Shown here: positions 25,522 through 33,637 of the stretch, in pieces | Position numbering within the stretch: position 1 is the stretch's first letter | Layout of the letters: each line of letters starts with the position of its first letter | Assembly (NCBI RefSeq): GCF_051380735.1 | Contig: NZ_JBNYXQ010000010.1 | Span: forward strand, 1-64,000 | DNA length: 64,000 nucleotides | Reading direction: 5' to 3' | Source of the DNA: Janthinobacterium sp051380735 | GTDB taxonomy: Bacteria > Pseudomonadota > Gammaproteobacteria > Burkholderiales > Burkholderiaceae_D | The notes under the pieces: model-generated | What the model saw: only the letters and a program-made list of their open reading frames with translations | Told to the model about the DNA's origin: nothing | The model's database searches: none | Translations under genes and position numbers: made by a program

Positions 25522-25842
25522 ATGGCATGGTTTATCTTGGTATTGGCCGGTTTGCTGGAAGTGGCCTGGGCCATCGGCCTGAAATATACGGCAGGCTTTA
25601 CCCGCTGGCTACCGTCAGCACTGACCCTGGCTGCCATGCTGGGCAGCGTACTGATGCTGGGCCTGGCCTTGCGTACCTTGCCGCTGGGCACTGCCTATGC
25701 GGTCTGGACCGGCATCGGCACCGTTGGCACGGCCATCTTCGGCATCATGGTGCTGGGCGAGCCGGCCGGCGCGGCGCGCATCGCCTGCATCGCGCTGATC
25801 GTCTGCGGCATCCTCGGCCTGAAGCTGCTCAGTTCGCACTAA
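25522..25842 (+). CDS. gdx: Guanidinium exporter Gdx (SugE-type small multidrug resistance protein)
   Basis: A 106-residue four-helix SMR protein with the essential Glu at position 13 (GLLEVAWAIGLKY), the proton/substrate site of the family. The GTVGTAIFGIMVLGEP segment is typical of the SugE/Gdx branch. AGGAG lies 6 nt upstream of the ATG. The guanidine-II riboswitch in its leader supports guanidinium as the physiological substrate, exported in exchange for protons. Confidence 0.94.
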   Translation: MAWFILVLAGLLEVAWAIGLKYTAGFTRWLPSALTLAAMLGSVLMLGLALRTLPLGTAYAVWTGIGTVGTAIFGIMVLGEPAGAARIACIALIVCGILGLKLLSSH

Positions 25843-25858
25843 ACCCGGGCAGCGCCAA

Positions 25859-26812
25859 TCAGAAACTCGGACTGACACGCGCCAGGTAATACCACTCAGC
25901 ATTGGCTGCTGCGTTGACGTCAGGGAACAGAATGTAGGCGTCGAACTCGGCCGTCACCGGCGTACCATCAAAACGCACGCCGATTTGCTCTCCTTGCTTG
26001 ACGCTGTCAAAGCTCGACCAGCTCTTGATGAAGCGGTCGCCAGCGTGCAGCTTGTCGTGCACCACTACCATGTTCAACGCTTCCATGTCGGCGTCCGCAA
26101 TCGGCGCCGGCTGTGGCGCGTCGATCAGTCCCAGGAAGGCCAGGGTATTGATGATGGCGCGGTAAGCCACGTCGGGTGCGGCCGGGTCGGCGTGCTGGCC
26201 GCATTCCAGGGTCAGCGCATAGCCGCCCGTCGAACGCATGTATTCGGTGGTGCCCACGCCATAGCGCAAGACCAGGCCGACCTGGTCGCTGCCGGCAAGG
26301 CGGCGCTGCACGCCGGCGCCATAGGTTTGCAGCCAGCCATCGACAAAGCGGCGCACGCCCAGGCGGCGTGCCAGCGCCCGTTCTTTCTCTTCATGCTGGA
26401 ACGGCTGCAGCGGGCCGTCGTTGTTGCGCGGACCGACCATCACGAAGGGCTGGCTGTCGGCATTGAACGAGTGCAGGTCCAGCAGCACGTCGTGCTGGCC
26501 CAGTAGCGGGCACAGCCAGTTGGCGATGCGGTCTTCGAAATCTTGCGGATTGTCGTTGGGGAACAGGTTGCGGTTCAGGTTGCGGTCGCCGCTGCGCACG
26601 CCCTTGGCGTAGGCCAGCGGGTTGGTAATCGGCACGAAGGTCACGCTGCCGGCCAGGATGGCCAGTGCTCCACTGTCGATTTCCGCCATCACGCGCTGTA
26701 TGCCCTTGGTGCCGCAGGTTTCATTGCCGTGAACTGCTCCGGTAACGATCAGGCGCGGGCCGCTGCCCTGGCCCGTGTAGTTGATGGATTTGAAGTGGAG
26801 TGCGCTGCTCAT
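25859..26812 (-). CDS. Succinylglutamate desuccinylase/aspartoacylase family metallohydrolase
   Basis: A 317-residue M14-like zinc hydrolase. The zinc site is visible as the H and E of GAVHGNETCG plus the His of LLDLHSFN. TLECGQH supplies the likely catalytic Glu. The RNLNRNLFPN motif is typical. AGGAAA precedes the ATG at 26812. It would remove an acyl group from an amino acid or similar substrate, but the exact substrate is not evident, and no arginine-succinyltransferase genes are nearby. It converges with gdx. Confidence 0.85.
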   Translation of the reverse strand: MSSALHFKSINYTGQGSGPRLIVTGAVHGNETCGTKGIQRVMAEIDSGALAILAGSVTFVPITNPLAYAKGVRSGDRNLNRNLFPNDNPQDFEDRIANWLCPLLGQHDVLLDLHSFNADSQPFVMVGPRNNDGPLQPFQHEEKERALARRLGVRRFVDGWLQTYGAGVQRRLAGSDQVGLVLRYGVGTTEYMRSTGGYALTLECGQHADPAAPDVAYRAIINTLAFLGLIDAPQPAPIADADMEALNMVVVHDKLHAGDRFIKSWSSFDSVKQGEQIGVRFDGTPVTAEFDAYILFPDVNAAANAEWYYLARVSPSF

Positions 26813-26944
26813 GCTGGTTTCCTATATGAAAAACGGGTCGCCATATTTTAGCGGCAATCACGCCAGGGGCCGCTGAAAATGTGGGCGGGCAGTTCTCGCA
26901 CGTGGCATGATCTGCGCCATTGCCTGCTTTTACCGCCGCTGACC

Positions 26945-28054
26945 ATGACCAGTTCCCCCATGAATCCCCGCCTGTACGGCCTCGATACTCTGCGCGCGTT
27001 GGCCATCGTGCTGGTGTTTGCCAATCATTACGAGCTGTTTGTCAGTGCCGGCGTGTTCGGTTTCTGGGGCCAGACAGGCTGGATTGGCGTCGACCTGTTT
27101 TTTGCCCTGAGCGGCTATCTGATCGGCAACCAGATCTTTGCGGCTTTGCGCCGCAAGCAGGGTTTTTCGCTGCCGCATTTCTATGCGCGCCGTTTGCTGC
27201 GCACTTTGCCCAATTTTTACTTCGTGCTGGCGCTGTATTATCTGTGGCCTGCGTTCTGCGGTGATTTTGCGCTGCTGCCGCTGTGGAAGTTTTTGACCTT
27301 TACGCAAAATATTAATCTGACGCCGGGCACCGCCTTTTCGCATGCCTGGTCGCTGTGCGTGGAAGAGCAGTTCTATGTGCTGCTGCCGCTTGTGGTGCTG
27401 GCGATTGCCGCCCACCGCAAGTCCTTGCGCTGGGCGTGGGTGGCGGTGGCGGCCAGCTTCGCCGCCGGCATGCTGGTACGTGCGTATATATGGGATGAGT
27501 ATGTGCAAGTGCCGCGCGGCGGCCTGGGCTACTACAAATATATCTATTACGCGTCGTGGTGCCGCTTCGACGAACTGGTGGCGGGCGTGGCGCTGGCGCT
27601 ATTGAAGAACTATCATCCGGCCGCCTGGTCGCGCATCACCGCGCATGGCAACCGCACCCTGCTGGCCGGCCTGGCCGGTGCGGCCTTGATGTTCACGCTA
27701 TTTTTCTACCACCATTTCGATTATTGGGTGACCGTACTCGGCTATCCGGCGTTGGCCATCAGCTTCAGCCTGTTGCTGGTGGCGGCCATGAGTCCGGGCA
27801 GTGTCTTGTATCAGGTGCGTGTGCCAGGGGCGGCCAGCCTGGCCCTGTGGTCGTATGCGATTTATTTGCTGCACAAGCAGCTGTGCATTTTGCTCAGCCC
27901 TATCTTGCAGGGCCATGGCCTTGCGCCGGACGGCTTGCCGGCGGTGCTGGTGATGGTCGCCGCCAGCATCGTCAGCGGCTGGCTGCTGTATAGCCTGGTG
28001 GAAACGCCGTTCATGCGCTTGCGTGCACGCTACTTTCCGGCCAATCACCGTTAA
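26945..28054 (+). CDS. Acyltransferase family 3 membrane protein
   Basis: A protein of about 369 residues with around ten membrane segments, typical of O-acyltransferases that modify surface polysaccharides or lipids (OafA-like). The N-terminal LDTLRALAIVLVFANHYELF carries the conserved R and H. GVDLFFALSGYLIGNQ and the HAWSLCVEEQFYVLLPL motif follow. The start is uncertain: neither 26945 nor the ATG at 26960 has a good ribosome site. It ends in a 4-nt tail overlap with the next, convergent gene. Confidence 0.85.
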   Translation: MTSSPMNPRLYGLDTLRALAIVLVFANHYELFVSAGVFGFWGQTGWIGVDLFFALSGYLIGNQIFAALRRKQGFSLPHFYARRLLRTLPNFYFVLALYYLWPAFCGDFALLPLWKFLTFTQNINLTPGTAFSHAWSLCVEEQFYVLLPLVVLAIAAHRKSLRWAWVAVAASFAAGMLVRAYIWDEYVQVPRGGLGYYKYIYYASWCRFDELVAGVALALLKNYHPAAWSRITAHGNRTLLAGLAGAALMFTLFFYHHFDYWVTVLGYPALAISFSLLLVAAMSPGSVLYQVRVPGAASLALWSYAIYLLHKQLCILLSPILQGHGLAPDGLPAVLVMVAASIVSGWLLYSLVETPFMRLRARYFPANHR

Positions 28055-28533
28055 GCCGGCATATCGATCACATCGATGCCACGCGGCGTGCCGAGCAGCA
28101 ACTCCAGTATCGCGTGCACTCTCGGATTAGTTGCTTCGTGCTCGGTGTCGCGGATCAGCGCGCGCAGGCCCGGCACGGCTTCCATGATATGCGGGCTGTC
28201 ATAGGCGTGGATCAACAGCAGTACCAGGTCGGTGGCGCCTGTGCCCGGCTGGCGGCGCAGGCGGTCGTGGATCATGTTCAGCAGGGCGCGCTGCATGCGC
28301 GGTGTGGGATTGGTGATATAGGCAAATACGCTGGGCGTGTTGCTGATCGCCGCACACAGGCGCCGTTCGATCTCGTCCGGCTTGACGTCGGAGGCGATAT
28401 CGAAATACGCCGCATCCCAGTGCGTGCGCGCATATTGGTGACCGGGCGGAAACGAATCAGCCGTTTCAAAACCGCAGATGCGGCTCAGGGTTTTGAGCCA
28501 GCTTAATAAGGTCGATGATAGAGTGGAGTTCAT
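28051..28533 (-). CDS. Hypothetical protein, soluble, 160 aa
   Basis: A 160-residue protein (MNSTLSSTLLSWLKTLSRICGFE) with no recognised domain. The body looks helical, with repeated Leu/Arg-rich segments such as LLNMIHDRLRRQPGTGATDLVLLLIHAYDS, and no signal peptide or membrane helix. Codon use resembles neighbouring genes, so it is probably expressed. It overlaps the acyltransferase by 4 nt tail to tail, which says little about function. Confidence 0.65.
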   Translation of the reverse strand: MNSTLSSTLLSWLKTLSRICGFETADSFPPGHQYARTHWDAAYFDIASDVKPDEIERRLCAAISNTPSVFAYITNPTPRMQRALLNMIHDRLRRQPGTGATDLVLLLIHAYDSPHIMEAVPGLRALIRDTEHEATNPRVHAILELLLGTPRGIDVIDMPA

Positions 28534-28627
28534 ATGGCGATTTTAACGGCATTGGCGGTGCATCGGCATGGCGCCGGCGAAAACGGCTGACGCCCGGGAA
28601 CTGTTAAAGTTTCCCGTAAAACAGCCC

Positions 28628-28656
28628 TTGTCATTCCGGGAAAGCCTCTCTATAAT
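28628..28656 (+). promoter_or_regulatory. Promoter of the tRNA-Val pair
   Basis: TTGTCA at 28628-28633 and TATAAT at 28651-28656 are separated by 17 nt, which is an almost consensus sigma-70 promoter. A tRNA gene begins 11 nt after the -10 box. Confidence 0.8.
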
Positions 28657-28667
28657 GCTGGTCTTCG

Positions 28668-28744
28668 GGGCGGTTAGTTCAGCTGGTTAGAATACTTGGT
28701 CGACATCCAAGGGGTCGGGGATTCGAATTCCTCACCGCCCACCA
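28668..28744 (+). tRNA. tRNA-Val (GAC), copy 1
   Basis: A 77-nt cloverleaf with acceptor stem GGGCGGT/ACCGCCC, discriminator A and encoded CCA. The anticodon stem is CTTGG/CCAAG with loop TCGACAT, so the anticodon is GAC (Val). Position 33 is C, where tRNAs normally have U. The D arm and anticodon-arm flanks (TTAGAATAC...GGGGTCG) resemble tRNA-Asp. An identical copy lies 140 nt downstream. Confidence 0.92.
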
Positions 28745-28807
28745 GAATTTTGCAGCAAGCAGTTTCAGCAGGTAATCGCGCAACAAGCGATCGATAAAAA
28801 GTTTTAA

Positions 28808-28884
28808 GGGCGGTTAGTTCAGCTGGTTAGAATACTTGGTCGACATCCAAGGGGTCGGGGATTCGAATTCCTCACCGCCCACCA
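28808..28884 (+). tRNA. tRNA-Val (GAC), copy 2
   Basis: An identical 77-nt copy of the preceding tRNA, starting 140 nt later, with encoded CCA. The 63-nt spacer between copies is unrelated to the tRNA. No separate promoter is evident, so both are probably processed from one transcript that ends at the hairpin near 29000. Confidence 0.92.
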
Positions 28885-28990
28885 GAATGCAGTAATCAAG
28901 AAAGGGTCACCGGTTATGACACCGCGAACTACTACCAGGTTTTGGGAGTGACGCTAGTCGAACGGGTTTGCTTTGTCCTGAAAAAGTGAA

Positions 28991-29015
28991 AAACGCGGCT
29001 AGTCCGCGTTTTTTT
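28991..29015 (+). terminator. Rho-independent terminator after the tRNA pair
   Basis: AACGCGG-CTAGT-CCGCGTT forms a 7-bp GC-rich stem followed directly by a run of seven T. It sits about 107 nt after the second tRNA and about 80 nt before the thrS start. Confidence 0.85.
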
Positions 29016-29096
29016 GCGTCTGCGTTTTCCTTTCAGTATTTTTCATCTGCACACACTGCAGTTTTACCTGGCGCCAGCGCCGACATGGAGATCAAT

Positions 29097-31004
29097 ATGC
29101 TTACAATCCGACTTCCCGATGGTTCCGCCCGTCAATTTGACGGCCCGGTCACCGTGACCCAGGTTGCGGCCAATATTGGTACTGGTCTCGCCAAGGCGGC
29201 ACTGGCCGGCAAGGTCGACGGCAAGCTGGTCGATACGTCTTTCCTGATCGAGCAGGACGCCGAACTGGCCATCATCACCGACAAGGATGCCGATGGGCTG
29301 GACGTGATCCGCCATTCGACCGCCCACTTGCTGGCGCATGCCGTCAAGGAATTGTTCCCGGATGCGCAAGTAACCATCGGCCCGGTGATCGACAACGGCT
29401 TCTATTACGATTTCGCCTACAAGCGTCCGTTCACGCCGGAAGACCTGGTGGCGATCGAAAAGAAAATGGCAGAGCTGGCCAAAAAAGACGAGCGCGTCAC
29501 GCGCAAGGTCGTCACGCGCGATGAAGCCATTGCGTACTTTGCCAGCATCGGCGAAGCGTACAAGGCCGAACTGATCGCCGCGATTCCGGCCGACCAGGAA
29601 GTGTCGCTGTATTCGGAAGGTTCATTTACCGACTTGTGCCGTGGCCCGCACGTGCCGTCGACCGGCAAGCTGAAAGTCTTCAAGCTGATGAAGCTGGCTG
29701 GCGCCTACTGGCGCGGCGACTCGAAAAACGAGATGCTGCAGCGCGTGTATGGTACGGCCTGGGCCAAAAAAGAAGACCAGGAGCTGTATCTGCACAACCT
29801 GGAAGAGGCGGAAAAGCGCGATCACCGCAAGCTGGGCAAACAGCTCGATTTCTTCCATTTCCAGGAAGAAGCACCGGGCCTGATTTTCTGGCATCCCAAA
29901 GGCTGGTCGATCTGGCAGCAGGTCGAGCAATACATGCGCAATGTCTACCAGGTCAACGGCTACCAGGAAGTCAAGGCGCCGCAGATTCTCGATCGTGGAC
30001 TGTGGGAAAAAACCGGCCACTGGGACAACTACCGTGAAAACATGTTCATCACGGAATCGGAAAACCGCTCGTATGCGCTGAAACCGATGAACTGCCCCGG
30101 TCACGTGCAGATCTACAACAACAGCATGCGCAGCTACCGCGACCTGCCGCTGCGCTACGGCGAGTTCGGCCAGTGCCACCGCAACGAGCCATCGGGCGCC
30201 TTGCACGGCATGATGCGCGTGCGCGGCTTTACCCAGGATGACGGTCATATTTTCTGTACCGAAGAGCAGATCGCCGGCGAAGTAACGGCCTTCCACCAGC
30301 AGGCGATGGATGTCTATACGGCGTTCGGCTTTACCAATATCGACGTCAAGCTGGCCCTGCGCCCGGACAGCCGTATCGGCACCGAAGAATCGTGGGACAA
30401 GGCGGAAGAGTCGCTGCGTTCGGCGCTGCGCGCCTGTGGCGTGGAATGGACAGAGCTGCCGGGCGAGGGCGCGTTTTACGGTCCGAAGATCGAATACCAT
30501 CTGAAAGACAGCCTGGGCCGTGCATGGCAGGTTGGCACGGTGCAGATCGATCCGTCGATGCCGGGCCGTCTGGGCGCCGAATATGTGGCGATCGACAATA
30601 CGCGCCAGGTACCGATCATGCTGCACCGCGCGATCGTCGGTTCGCTGGAACGTTTCATCGGCATCCTGATCGAACACTATGCCGGTGCAATGCCTTTGTG
30701 GCTGGCGCCGATGCAGGTATCGGTATTGAATATCTCGGACGCGCAGGCCGATTATGTGCAGGAAGTGGCAACTAAACTACGCAAAGCGGGCATACGCGTA
30801 CAGGCTGATTTGCGTAACGAGAAGATTACCTATAAAATACGTGAACATTCCGTACAAAAATTGCCTTACATCCTGGTGGTGGGCGACAAAGAGCGGGATG
30901 CCAATACAGTGGCCGTGCGGGCGCGGGGCAATGTCGATATGGGCGTCATGTCCGTCGATGCCCTGATAGAGCGACTCAAACATGAAGTCGACACCAAGGC
31001 CTGA
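29097..31004 (+). CDS. thrS: Threonine-tRNA ligase
   Basis: A 635-residue class II synthetase that charges tRNA-Thr. The start at 29097 (MLTIRLPDGSARQFDGPV) is supported by GGAG and by the TGS domain beginning there; longer frames run into the terminator. The editing domain carries HSTAHLLAHAVKELFPDAQ. The catalytic core has KPMNCPGHVQIY and the anticodon-binding domain lies at the C-terminus. It is the first gene of the thrS-infC-rpmI-rplT block. Confidence 0.97.
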   Translation: MLTIRLPDGSARQFDGPVTVTQVAANIGTGLAKAALAGKVDGKLVDTSFLIEQDAELAIITDKDADGLDVIRHSTAHLLAHAVKELFPDAQVTIGPVIDNGFYYDFAYKRPFTPEDLVAIEKKMAELAKKDERVTRKVVTRDEAIAYFASIGEAYKAELIAAIPADQEVSLYSEGSFTDLCRGPHVPSTGKLKVFKLMKLAGAYWRGDSKNEMLQRVYGTAWAKKEDQELYLHNLEEAEKRDHRKLGKQLDFFHFQEEAPGLIFWHPKGWSIWQQVEQYMRNVYQVNGYQEVKAPQILDRGLWEKTGHWDNYRENMFITESENRSYALKPMNCPGHVQIYNNSMRSYRDLPLRYGEFGQCHRNEPSGALHGMMRVRGFTQDDGHIFCTEEQIAGEVTAFHQQAMDVYTAFGFTNIDVKLALRPDSRIGTEESWDKAEESLRSALRACGVEWTELPGEGAFYGPKIEYHLKDSLGRAWQVGTVQIDPSMPGRLGAEYVAIDNTRQVPIMLHRAIVGSLERFIGILIEHYAGAMPLWLAPMQVSVLNISDAQADYVQEVATKLRKAGIRVQADLRNEKITYKIREHSVQKLPYILVVGDKERDANTVAVRARGNVDMGVMSVDALIERLKHEVDTKA

Positions 31005-31055
31005 CGAGGAAACTCGCTGCACGACCGTCTTATCAGATTTTTAAAGGAAATTACA

Positions 31056-31577
31056 ATAGCTACTGACAAGTCACATCGCATCAATGGCGAAATCACTGCC
31101 CCTGAAATGCGTTTAAGCGGGGTCGATAACGAGCCACTCGGTATCGTAAGTTTGGCTGAAGCCTTCCGCCTGGCGGAAGAGGCAAACGTCGATCTGGTGG
31201 AAATTGCGCCTACCGCGCAGCCACCGGTGTGCCGTTTGATGGACTACGGCAAATTTAAGTATTCGGAGCAGAAGAAGGCTCACGAAGCGAAATTGAAGCA
31301 AAAGATCATCCTCGTCAAGGAAGTCAAATTCCGTCCGGGGACTGATGATGGTGACTACAATATCAAGTTGCGTAATCTCATCAAGTTCCTTGAAGACGGC
31401 GACAAGACCAAGATCACCTTGCGTTTCCGTGGTCGCGAGATGGCGCACCAGGATATCGGTTTCCGCATGCTTGAGCGTCTGAAGGCTGATCTGGAGCCGT
31501 TTGGCCAGGTTGAGCAGTTTCCGAAGATGGAAGGTCGCCAGATGATCATGGTCCTTTCGCCGAAGAAGAAAAAATAA
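31056..31577 (+). CDS. infC: Translation initiation factor IF-3 (AUA start)
   Basis: Read from the ATA at 31056 the protein is 173 residues and begins (M)ATDKSHRINGEITAPEMRL, the normal IF-3 N-terminus. The first ATG (31107) would remove 17 conserved residues. AAAGGA at 31044-31049 is spaced correctly for the ATA, while an ATT at 31050 is too close. Rare start codons are the known means of IF-3 autoregulation. The C-terminal domain has TLRFRGREMAHQDIGF. The function is proofreading of the initiation complex on the 30S subunit. Confidence 0.9.
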   Translation: MATDKSHRINGEITAPEMRLSGVDNEPLGIVSLAEAFRLAEEANVDLVEIAPTAQPPVCRLMDYGKFKYSEQKKAHEAKLKQKIILVKEVKFRPGTDDGDYNIKLRNLIKFLEDGDKTKITLRFRGREMAHQDIGFRMLERLKADLEPFGQVEQFPKMEGRQMIMVLSPKKKK

Positions 31578-31650
31578 GTTACAATAGCGTTTTACTGTGA
31601 ATCGACATCGGTGCGCCAGGCTTGGTGCAAGACGTGATTCCAGGCAGAAT

Positions 31651-31688
31651 TTTGAGCGGCCCGGCCAGTGATGTCCGGGCCGCTCAAA
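31651..31688 (+). promoter_or_regulatory. Strong leader hairpin between infC and rpmI
   Basis: TTTGAGCGGCCCGG (31651-31664) and CCGGGCCGCTCAAA (31675-31688) form a perfect 14-bp stem with a 10-nt loop. No T-run follows, so it is not a standard terminator. In other bacteria the rpmI-rplT leader is where ribosomal protein L20 binds and represses translation, so this stem is a candidate for that role, or for RNA processing. Confidence 0.55.
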
Positions 31689-31804
31689 CTGTAGTGGACT
31701 CGCATCCGCTGCACAACATGTGAAAGCAGGCATCTAAGCGCAGCGTCGTGTTGCCACCTGCAATCCTGTTATAAATGGAGCTGTCCGTAAGAGGACAGAT
31801 TGCT

Positions 31805-32002
31805 ATGCCTAAAATGAAGACCAAAAGCTCCGCGAAAAAACGTTTTCGCGTGCGTCCAGGTGGAACAGTCAAGTCGGGTCACGCGTTCAAACGCCACATC
31901 CTGACCAAGAAAACCACCAAAAACAAACGTCAGTTGCGCGGTACCCGTAACATCAACGCATCGGATGTCACGTCCGTCATGCGCATGATGCCGACTGCTT
32001 AA
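31805..32002 (+). CDS. rpmI: 50S ribosomal protein L35
   Basis: A 65-residue, very basic ribosomal protein: MPKMKTKSSAKKRFRVRPGG and KRHILTKKTTKNKRQLRG are diagnostic. Start chosen at 31805, the conserved MPKMK. It lies 26 bp before rplT; a 227-bp leader separates it from infC. Confidence 0.97.
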   Translation: MPKMKTKSSAKKRFRVRPGGTVKSGHAFKRHILTKKTTKNKRQLRGTRNINASDVTSVMRMMPTA

Positions 32003-32028
32003 TCTCACACTCAATTTAAGGAGTTACT

Positions 32029-32388
32029 ATGCCTAGAGTAAAACGTGGGGTTACAGCTCGTGCCCGTCATAAGAAGATTCTTGTTCAAGCTAAAGGCTAC
32101 CGTGGTCGCCGCAGCCGTGTATACCGTGTTGCCAAGCAAGCAGTCATGCGCGCTGGCCAATACGCTTACCGCGATCGCCGCAACAAGAAACGCGTTTTCC
32201 GCCGCCTGTGGATCGCCCGTATCAACGCCGCTTCCCGTGAGCATGGCGTGACGTACAGCGTATTCATGAACGGTCTGAAAAAAGCAAATATCGAACTGGA
32301 CCGTAAAGTCCTGGCCGATATGGCTGTGATGGACAAGCCAGCGTTCGCTGCGATTGTCAATGCAGTCAAAGCAAAAATCGCTGCGTAA
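32029..32388 (+). CDS. rplT: 50S ribosomal protein L20
   Basis: A 119-residue ribosomal protein that is needed early in 50S assembly. MPRVKRGVTARARHKKILVQAKGYRGRRS and the C-terminal half (AYRDRRNKKRVFRRLWI...) are typical. AAGGAG precedes the ATG. L20 commonly represses its own operon through the rpmI leader. Confidence 0.97.
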   Translation: MPRVKRGVTARARHKKILVQAKGYRGRRSRVYRVAKQAVMRAGQYAYRDRRNKKRVFRRLWIARINAASREHGVTYSVFMNGLKKANIELDRKVLADMAVMDKPAFAAIVNAVKAKIAA

Positions 32389-32403
32389 GCACGGTCATTG
32401 CAC

Positions 32404-32426
32404 AACGTCACTCGCAAGGTGACGTT
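32404..32426 (+). repeat. 8-bp perfect hairpin after rplT
   Basis: AACGTCAC-TCGCAAG-GTGACGTT forms a perfect stem 16 nt after the rplT stop and just ahead of the main terminator hairpin. It may stabilise the rplT mRNA end. Confidence 0.5.
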
Positions 32427-32435
32427 ATAAAGAGC

Positions 32436-32478
32436 GGGGCAGGGGTGGACAACCACCTTGTGCCCCGTTTCCGTTTTT
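32436..32478 (+). terminator. Rho-independent terminator of the rplT operon
   Basis: GGGGCA...GGTGG-ACAA-CCACC...TGCCCC (32436-32466) forms a GC-rich stem with a small internal loop, followed by GTTTCCGTTTTT. It separates rplT from pheS. Confidence 0.75.
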
Positions 32479-32536
32479 GATTGCTGGGTTCTGTATGACA
32501 CAATCCAGGATAGATTTCCAAAACAGGAAAAGCCGT

Positions 32537-33553
32537 ATGAACTCCCTAGAACAACTCGTCGTCTCGGCCCAGGCTGACTTTATCGCCGCCGCAGACGCTG
32601 CCGCCCTTGAAAACGCCAAGGCCCGCTATCTGGGCAAGACCGGCCAGATTACCGAAATGATGAAGGGCCTGGGCAAGCTCGACCCGGACGCGCGCAAGGC
32701 GCAAGGCGCCCTGATCAATGCCGTCAAGGTGCAGATCGAAGACGCGCTGACGGCGCGCCGTGATGCGCTGGCCTATGCACAGATGCAAGGCCGCCTGAAC
32801 GCCGAAGCGATCGACGTCACCATGCCAGGCCGTGGCCGCATGCCGGGGGGCATCCATCCCGTGATGCGCAGCTGGGAGCGGGTCGAGGAAATCTTCCGCT
32901 CGATCGGTTTCGACGTGGCCGACGGCCCCGAAATCGAAAACGACTGGACCAACTTCACTGCGCTTAACAGCCCGGAAAACCATCCGGCCCGTTCCATGCA
33001 GGACACCTTCTATATCGACGGCAACGACACCGACGGCAAGCCGCTGCTGCTGCGCACGCACACCAGCCCGATGCAGGTACGCTATGCGCGCACGCATACG
33101 CCGCCAATCAAGGTCATCGCGCCGGGCCGTACCTACCGCGTCGACAGCGATGCCACCCATTCGCCGATGTTCCACCAAGTTGAAGGCTTGTGGATCGCCG
33201 AAGACATCAGCTTTGCCGACCTGAAGGGCGTGTACCTGAACTTCGTCAAGGCCTTCTTCGAGACCGATGACCTGCAAGTGCGTTTCCGCCCGTCGTATTT
33301 CCCGTTCACGGAACCGTCGGCCGAGATCGATATCGCTTTCGGTTCGGGCCCGTTGAAAGGCCGCTGGCTCGAAGTGTCGGGCGCCGGCCAGGTGCATCCG
33401 ACCGTGGTGAAGAACTTCGGCCTGGACCCTGAGAAATTCATCGGCTTTGCTTTCGGCTCCGGCCTGGAACGCCTGACGATGCTGCGTTACGGCATCAACG
33501 ACCTGCGCCTGTTCTATGAAGGCGACCTGCGTTTCCTGAAGCAATTTAACTAA
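32537..33553 (+). CDS. pheS: Phenylalanine-tRNA ligase subunit alpha
   Basis: A 338-residue class II catalytic subunit. The start MNSLEQLVVSAQADF at 32537 follows AGGAAA; an ATG 14 codons upstream has no ribosome site. The coiled coil at the N-terminus and the motifs HPVMRSWERVEEIF, RTHTSPMQVRY, GRTYRVDSDATHSPMFHQVEGL and AFGSGLERLTMLRYGI are all present. It acts as an alpha2beta2 enzyme with PheT, encoded 84 bp downstream. Confidence 0.97.
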   Translation: MNSLEQLVVSAQADFIAAADAAALENAKARYLGKTGQITEMMKGLGKLDPDARKAQGALINAVKVQIEDALTARRDALAYAQMQGRLNAEAIDVTMPGRGRMPGGIHPVMRSWERVEEIFRSIGFDVADGPEIENDWTNFTALNSPENHPARSMQDTFYIDGNDTDGKPLLLRTHTSPMQVRYARTHTPPIKVIAPGRTYRVDSDATHSPMFHQVEGLWIAEDISFADLKGVYLNFVKAFFETDDLQVRFRPSYFPFTEPSAEIDIAFGSGPLKGRWLEVSGAGQVHPTVVKNFGLDPEKFIGFAFGSGLERLTMLRYGINDLRLFYEGDLRFLKQFN

Positions 33554-33637
33554 GCTAAGCTTTGTTCCGTATGATTCATGGCGCTTGAGCGCCGCTTGTG
33601 CTCGCGCCGTGAGCTTTGACCCTTTGAAGGCTTGATT

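Noticed and set aside
28668..28884. tRNA pair considered as an integration site of a mobile element
   Set aside because: No integrase gene or partial tRNA copy is seen nearby, and the flanks are ordinary housekeeping genes.
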